Source of the DNA: Anaerostipes faecalis
GTDB lineage: Bacteria > Bacillota > Clostridia > Lachnospirales > Lachnospiraceae
Length of the DNA stretch: 64,000 bases
Reading direction: 5' to 3'
NCBI RefSeq assembly: GCF_018982945.1
Contig: NZ_JABRXE010000002.1
Location: 1 to 64,000 of the forward strand
The first letter of the stretch is position 1. Each line of letters begins with the position of its first letter. Below are positions 7,547-15,936 of the stretch, one piece after another. A program made the translations under genes and the position numbers. The notes under the pieces are model-generated. The model did not search any database. It worked only from the letters and a program-made list of their open reading frames with translations, and was not told the origin of the DNA.

Positions 7547-9169
7547 ATGATACAGGCAAATAATGTAACACTGCGTTTAGGTAAGCGTGCTTTGTTTGAA
7601 GATGTAAATATTAAGTTTACCGAAGGAAACTGTTATGGACTGATTGGGGCCAATGGAGCTGGGAAGTCTACATTTTTAAAAATTCTCTCCGGAGAAATTG
7701 AACCTTCCAAAGGTGACGTATCCATTACTTCTGGACAACGTCTTTCCGTTTTAAAACAGGACCATTATCAATATGATGACCATCTGGTACTGGATACTGT
7801 TATGATGGGTAACCAGCGTCTATATGAAATTATGAAAGAAAAAGAAGCCCTCTATGCAAAAGAAGATTTCACTGACGAAGACGGAATCCGTGCCAGTGAA
7901 TTAGAGGGTGAATTTGCAGACATGAACGGATGGGAAGCAGAATCAGATGCTGCAACCTTGTTAAACGGACTAGGAATTCCAAACGAACTCCATTATATGA
8001 AAATGGCCGACTTAAATGGTTCTCAAAAAGTCAAGGTTTTACTTGCCCAGGCTCTTTTTGGAAATCCTGATATTCTGCTTTTAGACGAACCTACCAACCA
8101 TTTGGATCTAGATGCGATTTACTGGCTTGAGGAATTCCTGATCAACTTTGATAACACCGTTATCGTTGTTTCCCATGACCGTTATTTCTTAAATAAGGTA
8201 TGTACACATATTGCAGATATTGATTATGCAAAAATTCAGTTATTCTCCGGAAACTACGATTTCTGGTATGAATCCAGCCAGCTTCTGACAAAACAAATGA
8301 AAGAAGCTAATAAGAAGAAAGAAGAAAAAATCAAAGAACTCCAGGACTTTATTGCAAGATTTAGTGCTAATGCATCCAAATCAAAGCAGGCAACTTCACG
8401 TAAAAAAGCTTTAGACAAAATTCAGCTTGATGAATTAAAACCTTCCAGCAGAAAATATCCATATATTAACTTTAAGCCAAATCGTGAAATCGGAAATGAT
8501 GCATTACTGGTTGAAAATCTTTCCAAGACCATTGACGGAGTAAAAGTTCTTGATAATATTTCCTTCCTTATGAAACCAACAGATAAAATTGCTTTTGTTG
8601 GGCCAAATACACAGGCCACAACAACTTTATTTAAAATTCTTGCCGGGGAAATGGAACCAGACGAAGGAACATATAAGTGGGGAGTTACAACAACCCAGTC
8701 CTATTTCCCAAAAGACAATACCAAAGACTTCAGTGATGATTTATCTATTGTAGAATGGCTGACACAATATTCTGAAGACAAAGATGCAACTTTTGTCCGT
8801 GGCTTCTTAGGTCGTATGCTGTTTTCCGGCGAAGATGCACTGAAAAATGTAAAAGTTTTATCCGGTGGTGAAAAAGTTCGCTGCATGCTGTCTAAATTAA
8901 TGATCAGTGGTGCCAATATTCTTCTTTTAGATGAACCAACCAATCATCTGGATATGGAATCAATTACCGCATTAAATGAAGCTTTGAAAGACTTCAGTGG
9001 AGCTTTATTATTCACATCTCAGGATCATCAGTTTGTTCAGACCACAGCAAACCGTATTATGGAAATTACCAGCAATGGTTTAATCGACAGAGAAGGTACT
9101 TATGATGAATATCTGGAAAATGATGCTGATGCAAGAAAACGTCAAATCGTAGAAATCAATGAAGAATAA
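7547..9169 (+). CDS. ABC-F family ATPase (YkpA/YbiT-like)
   Basis: 540 residues, two ABC domains and no membrane segment, so a translation-type ABC-F protein acting on ribosomes, not a transporter. Domain 1 has Walker A GANGAGKST (34-42), a degenerate signature LNGSQ and Walker B LLLDEPTNHLD. The inter-domain linker is Lys/Glu-rich (about 245-290). Domain 2 has a degenerate Walker A, GPNTQATTT (about 352-360), without the P-loop Lys, but a good LSGGEKVR signature and LLLDEPTNHLD. I recall a Walker A of this kind in the YkpA-type subgroup. It stands alone with its own promoter and terminator. A resistance role cannot be inferred. Confidence 0.93.
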   Translation: MIQANNVTLRLGKRALFEDVNIKFTEGNCYGLIGANGAGKSTFLKILSGEIEPSKGDVSITSGQRLSVLKQDHYQYDDHLVLDTVMMGNQRLYEIMKEKEALYAKEDFTDEDGIRASELEGEFADMNGWEAESDAATLLNGLGIPNELHYMKMADLNGSQKVKVLLAQALFGNPDILLLDEPTNHLDLDAIYWLEEFLINFDNTVIVVSHDRYFLNKVCTHIADIDYAKIQLFSGNYDFWYESSQLLTKQMKEANKKKEEKIKELQDFIARFSANASKSKQATSRKKALDKIQLDELKPSSRKYPYINFKPNREIGNDALLVENLSKTIDGVKVLDNISFLMKPTDKIAFVGPNTQATTTLFKILAGEMEPDEGTYKWGVTTTQSYFPKDNTKDFSDDLSIVEWLTQYSEDKDATFVRGFLGRMLFSGEDALKNVKVLSGGEKVRCMLSKLMISGANILLLDEPTNHLDMESITALNEALKDFSGALLFTSQDHQFVQTTANRIMEITSNGLIDREGTYDEYLENDADARKRQIVEINEE

Positions 9170-9183
9170 TCTCAAAATTAATT

Positions 9184-9222
9184 CTCATGGTATATCGCAA
9201 GATATATCATGAGTTTTTTTTT
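9184..9222 (+). terminator. terminator after ABC-F gene
   Basis: 13-bp stem CTCATGGTATATC/GATATATCATGAG with one mismatch, GCAA loop, then eight or more Ts. Confidence 0.9.
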
Positions 9223-9319
9223 ATCACAATTTACTCATTTTTTCTTCACAAAATATACACAGACTCTCATGTATTCTATATGAGAAACCAATAATATCAT
9301 AATTCAATAAGGAGGACCT

Positions 9320-10819
9320 ATGTATTTACTTAAAAACGCTTGGAAAAATGTCATACGCTCCAAGGGCAGAAATTTATTAATCGGTCTGATTGTTCTTATC
9401 ATTTCAGTATCTGCCTGTATATCACTTTCTATCCGAGAAGCTGCAGAAAATGCAAAAAAAGATGGTTTGAAAAATACAGAAATTACCGGCCAAATTGCAG
9501 TAGACCGTCAATCATTAATGGAAGATATGAACCAATCTGGTGCTGATAGGTCAGAAATGAAAGAAAAAATGTCACAAATGCAAAGCTTATCTGTGAGTCA
9601 GTTGAAAAAATATGCTGAATCAGATGCTGTTAAGAACTTCTATTATACTATGACAACATCACTAAATGGCAACAATATCGATGAAGTTAGTACAGAAGAG
9701 ACTTCTACAGATTCATCCACTGCTTCTTCCCAGTCTGGCCCTGGTGGAAATGATCGTAAAATGGAAAATCAGGGAGCCTTTTCTCTCATCGGATACAGCA
9801 GTGAAGATGCCATGACCAACTTTGTCAACGGCACCTGTAAAATCACAGATGGTTCTATTTTCACCGAAAATACCTCTGAAAATGTCTGCATTATCAGCGA
9901 TGAGCTTGCCACTTATAATTCTCTGAAGGTCGGCAGTTCTATAAAATTAGAAAGCCCAACAGATGATTCTGCAACTATTACTTTAAAGATAGTTGGAATC
10001 TACCACAACAGCAGTTCCACTTCAGGAGAAAATGGTGTCATGAATCGCTTCAATGCCGGAGCCGATCCTGCCAACCAGATTTACACCAGTTATAAAGCTC
10101 TCAACTTTATGGTAAAAAATATTGATTCCATTATGACTCAGACAAGTGGAACTTATGTTTTTGCTGATCTTGATAGTTATGAAACTTTCCAGAAAGATGT
10201 AAAAAAAATGGGGCTTGATGACACTTATACTGTAACATCACAAGATGTAAACAACTATGAACAAAGTCTTATTCCGTTGGAAAACTTAAGTAAATTTGCA
10301 TCCTACTTTTTCATAATTGTATTAATTATCGGTGCTGTAATTCTGGCAGTCATTAATATATTTAATATTCGTGAACGTAAATATGAAATTGGCGTACTGA
10401 CCGCCATCGGCATGAAAAAGTGGAAAGTATGTACACAATTTGTTTCAGAATTATTCTTTGTTACTATCTTTTCTATGGTCATTGGACTGGGCATAGGAAG
10501 TGCTGCTTCTGTACCAATTTCCAACCAGTTACTGGCTTCCCAAATTGAAAATCAGCAGGAGCAGATAGAAAATCAGGAAAATAATTTTGGGCGAGGCAAT
10601 ACACAGCAATCATCTGACAAAACGTCAAACACTCAGGGAAAAGGCGGATTTATGAACCAAACGGTAAACTATGTTTCTGATATTTCTGCCACAGTTAATA
10701 TGACTGTAATGATGCAACTGTTGGCTGTGGGAATCATACTTACAATCTTATCCAGTTTAACTGCTGTGATTTTTATTGTACGATATGAACCATTAAAGAT
10801 TTTAACCAACCGAAGTTAG
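9320..10819 (+). CDS. MacB-like ABC transporter permease (FtsX domain)
   Basis: A 499-residue permease with one N-terminal membrane helix (about 19-40), a large Ser/Thr-rich extracytoplasmic domain (about 41-325), and three C-terminal helices (about 328-352, 370-398, 458-486). This is the MacB/FtsX topology of exporters and mechanotransmission complexes. The motif NIRERKYEIGVLTAIGMKK in the first cytoplasmic loop is typical. A Gln/Asn-rich stretch (ENQQEQIENQENN) occupies the outer loop between the last helices. It is followed 9 bp on by its ATPase. GGAGG precedes the start. Substrate unknown. Confidence 0.93.
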   Translation: MYLLKNAWKNVIRSKGRNLLIGLIVLIISVSACISLSIREAAENAKKDGLKNTEITGQIAVDRQSLMEDMNQSGADRSEMKEKMSQMQSLSVSQLKKYAESDAVKNFYYTMTTSLNGNNIDEVSTEETSTDSSTASSQSGPGGNDRKMENQGAFSLIGYSSEDAMTNFVNGTCKITDGSIFTENTSENVCIISDELATYNSLKVGSSIKLESPTDDSATITLKIVGIYHNSSSTSGENGVMNRFNAGADPANQIYTSYKALNFMVKNIDSIMTQTSGTYVFADLDSYETFQKDVKKMGLDDTYTVTSQDVNNYEQSLIPLENLSKFASYFFIIVLIIGAVILAVINIFNIRERKYEIGVLTAIGMKKWKVCTQFVSELFFVTIFSMVIGLGIGSAASVPISNQLLASQIENQQEQIENQENNFGRGNTQQSSDKTSNTQGKGGFMNQTVNYVSDISATVNMTVMMQLLAVGIILTILSSLTAVIFIVRYEPLKILTNRS

Positions 10820-10828
10820 GAGGCTTGC

Positions 10829-11467
10829 ATGAAAATTTTAACATTAAACGATATTTCCTATTCTTATGAAGGAAATACAAAAAAAGTTTTTGAACATTTA
10901 TCTTACGAATTCAATGAAGGTAACATATATGCAATTGTCGGTCGTTCCGGAGCAGGTAAAACAACTCTGCTTTCTCTCTTATCCGGTTTGGAAACACCTA
11001 CAGAAGGAACTATTCTTTTTAAGGAAAAAGACATTCGACAGATTGACCGATATCTCTACCGAAGTAAATATGTAGGAATTATCTTTCAAAGTTTTAATCT
11101 GCTTTCTCATTTAACTGCTTTGGAAAATGTTATTCTTTCTATGGATGTTTCTGGAATAAAATACCCTGATAAAAAAGCAAAAGCAATGGAACTTCTTGCC
11201 AAAGTAGGGTTAAATGAAGATGAAGCCAAGAGACGTGTCTTAAAATTATCCGGTGGACAGCAGCAAAGAGTCGCTATTGCCAGAGCACTTTCCTATGAAC
11301 CAGAAGTAATCCTTGCCGATGAACCTACCGGTAATCTAGACCAGGAAACTGAAAACGAGATTATGAAAATTTTTAAAAACCTGGCATCTGAAGGAAAATG
11401 TATTATTATAGTAACCCATTCTCAGGAAGTAGCCCAACAGGCAGATGAAATAAAAGAATTAATATAA
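10829..11467 (+). CDS. ABC transporter ATP-binding protein (LolD/MacB type)
   Basis: 212 residues, one ABC domain. It has Walker A GRSGAGKT (38-45), Q-loop in GIIFQSFNLL, signature LSGGQQQR near 145, Walker B ILADEPTGNLD and switch His in IIVTHSQE. The GNLD end and FNLLSHLTALENV are typical of the LolD/MacB/FtsE group, so it energises the permease just upstream. The preceding gene's stop is followed by GGAGG. The dispersed repeat copy A begins 14 bp after the stop and can supply the terminator. Confidence 0.95.
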   Translation: MKILTLNDISYSYEGNTKKVFEHLSYEFNEGNIYAIVGRSGAGKTTLLSLLSGLETPTEGTILFKEKDIRQIDRYLYRSKYVGIIFQSFNLLSHLTALENVILSMDVSGIKYPDKKAKAMELLAKVGLNEDEAKRRVLKLSGGQQQRVAIARALSYEPEVILADEPTGNLDQETENEIMKIFKNLASEGKCIIIVTHSQEVAQQADEIKELI

Positions 11468-11480
11468 AATATAATAAAAA

Positions 11481-11653
11481 GCGGACAAGTCCGCTATCAA
11501 CTCCCTGTATCCTTCAATCATGAGGGATTTGCTCCGCTTTGCATGCCGATGTGCAGCAGTTTTGACTGCTTTCCTTTGCACATCGTGCATATCTGCGCGG
11601 AGCGTTTTTTATTACATAGGAAATTTAAAAGAATTTCCTATGTAATAAAAAAA
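11481..11653 (+). repeat. dispersed structured repeat, copy A (full length)
   Basis: A 173-bp copy nearly identical to copy B. Successive hairpins are visible: AGCGGACAAGTCCGCT; CCTTCAATCATGAGGG; a large nested structure closed by GCTCCGC/GCGGAGC with inner arms CGATGTGCA/TGCACATCG; then TTACATAGGAAATT with its inverted arm. The nested structure followed by G-T6 looks like a plus-strand terminator for the upstream ABC genes. Confidence 0.92.
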
Positions 11654-11680
11654 GCATTTGGTTCTTAAGCCAAATGCTTT
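11651..11680. terminator. bidirectional terminator
   Basis: Perfect 11-bp stem AAAGCATTTGG/CCAAATGCTTT with 8-nt loop. On the minus strand it follows the phospholipase-like gene and is continued by a T run contributed by the repeat edge. Confidence 0.82.
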
Positions 11681-11685
11681 ACTTT

Positions 11686-12279
11686 TTATATATATTGAAT
11701 ATTTACTGTAACAGGAGAAAATACTCGGCTTACCATATTCAGAACACTTTTTACTACCGTTGTACAAGCATGTACAATATAGCGGATATCCTCCTGTACT
11801 GTATGCGCCAGCTTCATATAACAATTATGAATACTGGAAATATATGAAGACAACTCTTCAACTGAGTCATATGCTACTACATGATTTTTCACATCCTGTG
11901 CTTCTTCTGTAGCAAGAAATGCTTTTAATTCATGTTTTAAATCTCTTTCATAATAACAATGATCTTTTACATTTCCTTTATAGTGATCATTGTGAGGAAA
12001 AGTAAAATAATCGGCAATATAGTGAATAATCACACCAAGTTTTGCACAGTGACGCATATCCATACCGTTCTCCGGATTATAGTTGGAAACAAACTTTGAT
12101 AACTGCTTCTCAATATCGCCATATGTGATACTAAATTTATGGGGTGTGGTTATAAAAGAAGGTCTGCAGTCCGGCCAGATACTTCCCACATAAAATGGAA
12201 ATTTATAATCAAATACATCTCCCAGCTCCAATGAATCCATAATCTGTCCTGCTAACGAAATATGTGATTTCTTTCTCAT
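11686..12279 (-). CDS. zinc-dependent phospholipase C family protein
   Basis: A 197-residue protein of the zinc-dependent phospholipase C / S1-P1 nuclease fold. Histidines and acids typical of the metal site are spread through it: GSIWPDCRPS, MRHCAKLGVIIHYIADYFTFPHND and an early SHISLAGQ. No signal peptide is visible, unlike secreted clostridial alpha-toxin, and the short length lacks any lipid-binding domain. It is therefore likely a cytosolic housekeeping relative, not a toxin. Substrate unknown. It has its own promoter and terminator. Confidence 0.8.
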   Translation of the reverse strand: MRKKSHISLAGQIMDSLELGDVFDYKFPFYVGSIWPDCRPSFITTPHKFSITYGDIEKQLSKFVSNYNPENGMDMRHCAKLGVIIHYIADYFTFPHNDHYKGNVKDHCYYERDLKHELKAFLATEEAQDVKNHVVAYDSVEELSSYISSIHNCYMKLAHTVQEDIRYIVHACTTVVKSVLNMVSRVFSPVTVNIQYI

Positions 12280-12342
12280 ATAAAAATATACTCCTTATAA
12301 AATATAAGCTGATTAATTATTGGTTCACACCCTACAAAACCG

Positions 12343-12371
12343 ATTATATATAGTTTTCTGATTATATGCAA
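12343..12371 (-). promoter_or_regulatory. promoter of phospholipase C-like gene
   Basis: Minus-strand TTGCAT (12366-12371), 17-bp spacer, TATAAT (12343-12348). Confidence 0.7.
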
Positions 12372-12380
12372 GAAAAAAAT

Positions 12381-12986
12381 TTATTGTTTATATTTTTTTA
12401 ATAATTGGAGAATGGAATTGGAAGAATATCCTTTTCTTGCAAAATATGTATAATTTTTCTGAAAATTCTCCATTGTTATAGGACCTTTCTGTCGAATTCT
12501 CTTTTGTATCTGCTCTTCTAACACACTTTCCTCATCATATTCATATTCATACTCATCCCACACCCGATCAATTAAATCTGAAGCTACTCCCTTTTTTACC
12601 AGTTCCTGTCGAATCTGTATACGACTTTTAGTCTGGGATCTATACTCCATAAACCGACGAACATACTCTTTATCATTGACATATCCATAGGATTCTGCAT
12701 AAATAATTGCTTCTTCAGCTATAAATTCAGGAAATTCCAATCGAAGCAGTCGCTCCTTCAACTCTTTTCTGGTTCTGTCTTTATATTTTAGCAAAGATAA
12801 AACCTTTAATTTTGCACGATGCAGTAACATTCCATTCAATTCCTGAAAATCTTCCTGAAGAATCTCCTGCTGTTCTGTTACGCCCAATTTTCTAATTTCA
12901 CTAAGATAAAGCAGGCAGTACCTTTCTTCATCAAAAAAGATTCTGACCTGCTTTTTTCCTACTTGTTCAAGTTTGGTTATAACCAT
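12381..12986 (-). CDS. recX: recombination regulator RecX
   Basis: A 201-residue helical protein with the RecX three-helix repeats, including RAKLKVLSLLKYKDRTRKEL and YVNDKEYVRRFMEYR. RecX binds RecA filaments and inhibits strand exchange. Its ATG overlaps the recA stop by one base (TAATG), so the two are translationally coupled and share the SOS-type promoter. No clear terminator follows. Confidence 0.93.
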   Translation of the reverse strand: MVITKLEQVGKKQVRIFFDEERYCLLYLSEIRKLGVTEQQEILQEDFQELNGMLLHRAKLKVLSLLKYKDRTRKELKERLLRLEFPEFIAEEAIIYAESYGYVNDKEYVRRFMEYRSQTKSRIQIRQELVKKGVASDLIDRVWDEYEYEYDEESVLEEQIQKRIRQKGPITMENFQKNYTYFARKGYSSNSILQLLKKYKQ

Positions 12987-14023
12987 TACTGTTCAGCCTT
13001 TTCTTCTGTTTCTGTTTGTGGTTCTTCTTCGATCAATCCATAATGCACCCGGATTCCATGTTCCACAACATCCGCAATCTCTGGATGCTCTTCCAGATAC
13101 TTTTTAGCATTCTCACGTCCCTGACCAATTTTTTCACCATTATAGGCATACCATGCACCGCTTTTATGGATAATATCCGCACCGGCAGCAAGATCAAGTA
13201 AATCTCCGTATTTACTGATTCCCTTTCCAAACATAATATCAAACTCCGCCTGCTTAAATGGAGGTGCCACTTTATTCTTTACAACTTTAATTCTTGTGCG
13301 GTTTCCAATCATCTCTCCTGCCTGTTTCAATGTTTCTATTCTTCGAACATCCAGGCGAATGGAAGAATAGAATTTTAACGCACGTCCACCAGTTGTAGTC
13401 TCCGGATTACCAAACATAACTCCTACTTTCTCACGAAGCTGATTAATAAAAATAACCGTACAATTGGACTTACTTATAACACCGGTCAGCTTACGAAGCG
13501 CCTGAGACATCAGTCTTGCCTGCAGTCCCACATGGGAATCTCCCATATCTCCATCAATCTCGGCTTTTGGTACCAAAGCGGCAACAGAATCCACAATAAT
13601 AATATCCACTGCACCGGAACGAACCATAGTTTCAGTAATCTCCAATCCCTGCTCACCTGTATCCGGCTGAGAAATATAAAGATTATCTATATCTACACCA
13701 ATATTCTTTGCATATACAGGATCCAGAGCATGCTCAGCATCAATAAATCCTGCAATTCCGCCTCTCTTCTGTACCTCTGCCACCATATGAAGAGCAACTG
13801 TAGTCTTACCACTGGATTCAGGACCATATACTTCAATAATACGTCCCTTAGGAATTCCTCCAACACCAAGTGCAATATCTAGACTAATGGATCCGGTAGG
13901 TGTTACCTCAATGGTACGATCTGCCTGATATTCTCCAAGCTTCATAATAGATCCTTTGCCATAGTCTTTCTCAATTTTCACTAATGCGGCATCCAGGGCC
14001 TTCAATTTCTCGTCCTGTTTCAT
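12986..14023 (-). CDS. recA: recombinase RecA
   Basis: 345 residues, full length. P-loop GPESSGKT is at 67-74, followed by the usual [30 protein letters not shown] (L2 loop) and an acidic C-terminal tail. RecA forms filaments on single-stranded DNA for homologous repair and triggers LexA self-cleavage. AAAGGAG precedes the ATG. Two LexA-like boxes sit on the promoter, and recX follows with one-base overlap. The upstream operon ends with cinA, the usual Firmicute neighbour. Confidence 0.99.
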   Translation of the reverse strand: MKQDEKLKALDAALVKIEKDYGKGSIMKLGEYQADRTIEVTPTGSISLDIALGVGGIPKGRIIEVYGPESSGKTTVALHMVAEVQKRGGIAGFIDAEHALDPVYAKNIGVDIDNLYISQPDTGEQGLEITETMVRSGAVDIIIVDSVAALVPKAEIDGDMGDSHVGLQARLMSQALRKLTGVISKSNCTVIFINQLREKVGVMFGNPETTTGGRALKFYSSIRLDVRRIETLKQAGEMIGNRTRIKVVKNKVAPPFKQAEFDIMFGKGISKYGDLLDLAAGADIIHKSGAWYAYNGEKIGQGRENAKKYLEEHPEIADVVEHGIRVHYGLIEEEPQTETEEKAEQ

Positions 14024-14087
14024 AATATGTTCTCCTTTATTTCAATATGATACTTATCTTCTATCTTCCCAATTTCTTATGGCATTT

Positions 14088-14139
14088 AGTATATCATAAA
14101 GGGGTAAAGAAAACAAGTGTTCGTGCGAATATTTGTTCG
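14088..14139 (-). promoter_or_regulatory. recA promoter with two LexA (SOS) box candidates
   Basis: Minus-strand promoter TTGTTT (14111-14116), 17-bp spacer, TATACT (14088-14093). Box 1 CGAACAAATATTCG (14126-14139) differs by one base from the Gram-positive consensus CGAACNNNNGTTCG. Box 2 CGAACACTTGTTTT (14110-14123) differs by two and covers the -35. Confidence 0.82.
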
Positions 14140-14143
14140 CTCT

Positions 14144-15388
14144 CTATTTTTCTTCTAACATTCCCAGACGCACCATTGTCATAGCACGGCTTACAGATAC
14201 TTCTCTCACTTTTTGACGATTTCCTTTTAGCTGATATTTATTGACTTTCGTTTTCCCATTAATGCAAACACCTATATACACCAGTCCCGGTTTTTTCTCT
14301 GGTGTCTCTCCTCCAGGACCTGCCAGACCTGTAATTCCTACACCTACATTGGCACTGGCCTTTCGTGCCACTCCTTCCGCCATTTCCCTTGCTGTCTCTT
14401 CTGATACTGCTCCATAGTTCATTAATGTCTCTTCTTTAACACCAAGATATTTCATTTTCGCTTCGTTGGAATAAGTGATAAAACTTTCATTTACTACATT
14501 AGAAGCACCAGGAACATTGACCAAACGTGACATAAACATACCCGCTGTACAGGATTCTGCTGCCGAAATGGTATATCCTTTCTGATCCAGCATTTCCACC
14601 AGAACATCTTCCAAAGTCCTGTCCCCTTCTATTGTATAAATTTTATTTCCAAATCTGTTTCTAAGTTCCGCTACCATAGGTTTTACAAGTTCTTTTCCTT
14701 CTTCCATAGTATCTGCTTTCGCAGTTACTCTAAGATGAACTTCTCCCAGCTTTGCATATGGAGCAACAGTAGGATTACTCTGTTGTTCAATCAAATCCAG
14801 AATCTCTGTTTCTACAGCGCTTTCTCCCATACAGTCGATTTTAATTACTTTAGAATATAAAATCCCAGGCTGCATTTCCTGCAAAACAGGTTCTACCTGA
14901 CGATGAAACATTGGAAGCAGTTCACTTGGAGGTCCCGGCAATAAAATCACTTTTTTACCGTCTGACGCATGAATTACCATTCCTGGTGCAGTTCCATTAT
15001 CATTATATAAAACTGTACAATTTTCTGGTACCATAGCCTGCTTTAAATTATTTTCTGTCATTTTTCTCTTAGTAGATGTAAAATACTCCTTTAATCGCTT
15101 TAATGCTTCCTGATCTTCTATTAATTTCTGACCACAGACTTTTGCTGCAATTTCTTTGGTTAAATCATCCTTTGTCGGTCCTAATCCTCCTGATAAGATC
15201 AGTATATCTGATCTTTCCAGCCCCTGTTTTATAACAGATTCTAACCTTTCCGGGTTATCGCCTACTGTTGTTTCAAAAAAAACGCTTATGCCTAAAGCGG
15301 CTAAGCGTTCTGATAAGTAGGCAGCATTTGTATTTACGATGTTTCCCAGTAGGATTTCAGTTCCTACGCAAATAATTTCTGCTGTCAT
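14144..15388 (-). CDS. cinA: CinA: NMN amidase / competence-damage protein
   Basis: 414 residues, two domains. The N-terminal MocF/MoaB-like domain begins MTAEIICVGTEILLGNIVNT, with LSGGLGPTKDDLT. The C-terminal PncC-type nicotinamide-nucleotide deamidase domain (about 255-410) contains SAAESCTAGM and GITGLAGPGG. It recycles NMN and possibly cleans ADP-ribose. It starts 5 bp after the pgsA stop, so it is the last gene of the ftsK-fhs-folD-rimO-pgsA-cinA run. Confidence 0.96.
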   Translation of the reverse strand: MTAEIICVGTEILLGNIVNTNAAYLSERLAALGISVFFETTVGDNPERLESVIKQGLERSDILILSGGLGPTKDDLTKEIAAKVCGQKLIEDQEALKRLKEYFTSTKRKMTENNLKQAMVPENCTVLYNDNGTAPGMVIHASDGKKVILLPGPPSELLPMFHRQVEPVLQEMQPGILYSKVIKIDCMGESAVETEILDLIEQQSNPTVAPYAKLGEVHLRVTAKADTMEEGKELVKPMVAELRNRFGNKIYTIEGDRTLEDVLVEMLDQKGYTISAAESCTAGMFMSRLVNVPGASNVVNESFITYSNEAKMKYLGVKEETLMNYGAVSEETAREMAEGVARKASANVGVGITGLAGPGGETPEKKPGLVYIGVCINGKTKVNKYQLKGNRQKVREVSVSRAMTMVRLGMLEEK

Positions 15389-15393
15389 TTGAT

Positions 15394-15936
15394 TTATTTC
15401 CCTTCTGCTAATACTTCTTTATTTTTTGCTAAATAGTCAATGAGAGAAATGATTGTTAATGCTACTGCAATAACAATTAAAATATTCTCAATCATAACTG
15501 CTGTTTTAGTTCCCAGATCAATAATAAGCATAATAATCATGAACATCTGGAAATTGGTCTTAAATTTCCCCCAATAGCTTGCTGCAATTACAACACCATT
15601 ATCAGATGCCACCAGACGAAAACCACTGATGATAAATTCTCTTGCAATAATGATAATTGCCACCAATGAAGATAAACGATCCATACCAACCAGTGCGATC
15701 ATTGCAGAGCAGACAAGAAGTTTATCTGCCAGAGGATCCATAAACTTCCCAAAATTTGATACAAGATTATATTTTCTTGCAATATAGCCATCAAGAAAAT
15801 CTGTAAGACTTGCAATGATAAATATTGCTACAGCAATCCATTTTCCATTTTCCCCAGCCACATCTGTCATAAGAAAGACTAAAAAGACTGGTATCATAAG
15901 TACTCTTAATATTGTTAGCTTATTTGGTAAATTCAT
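15394..15936 (-). CDS. pgsA: CDP-diacylglycerol-glycerol-3-phosphate 3-phosphatidyltransferase
   Basis: A 180-residue integral membrane enzyme with about five helices. The CDP-alcohol phosphotransferase signature D-xx-DG-xx-AR-G-xxx-D-xxx-D is seen in TDFLDGYIAR and NFGKFMDPLADK. It makes phosphatidylglycerol phosphate, the first committed step to PG and cardiolipin. Its start lies 17 bp inside the rimO 3' end, indicating translational coupling. Confidence 0.96.
   Translation of the reverse strand: MNLPNKLTILRVLMIPVFLVFLMTDVAGENGKWIAVAIFIIASLTDFLDGYIARKYNLVSNFGKFMDPLADKLLVCSAMIALVGMDRLSSLVAIIIIAREFIISGFRLVASDNGVVIAASYWGKFKTNFQMFMIIMLIIDLGTKTAVMIENILIVIAVALTIISLIDYLAKNKEVLAEGK

Noticed and set aside
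9266-9284. Short inverted repeat CTCATG/TATGAG before the ABC permease gene as an operator
   Set aside because: Only six imperfect bases per arm in AT-rich DNA; too weak to claim.
11686-12279. Secreted alpha-toxin-like phospholipase C
   Set aside because: No signal peptide and no C-terminal lipid-binding domain; only the fold signature is shared.
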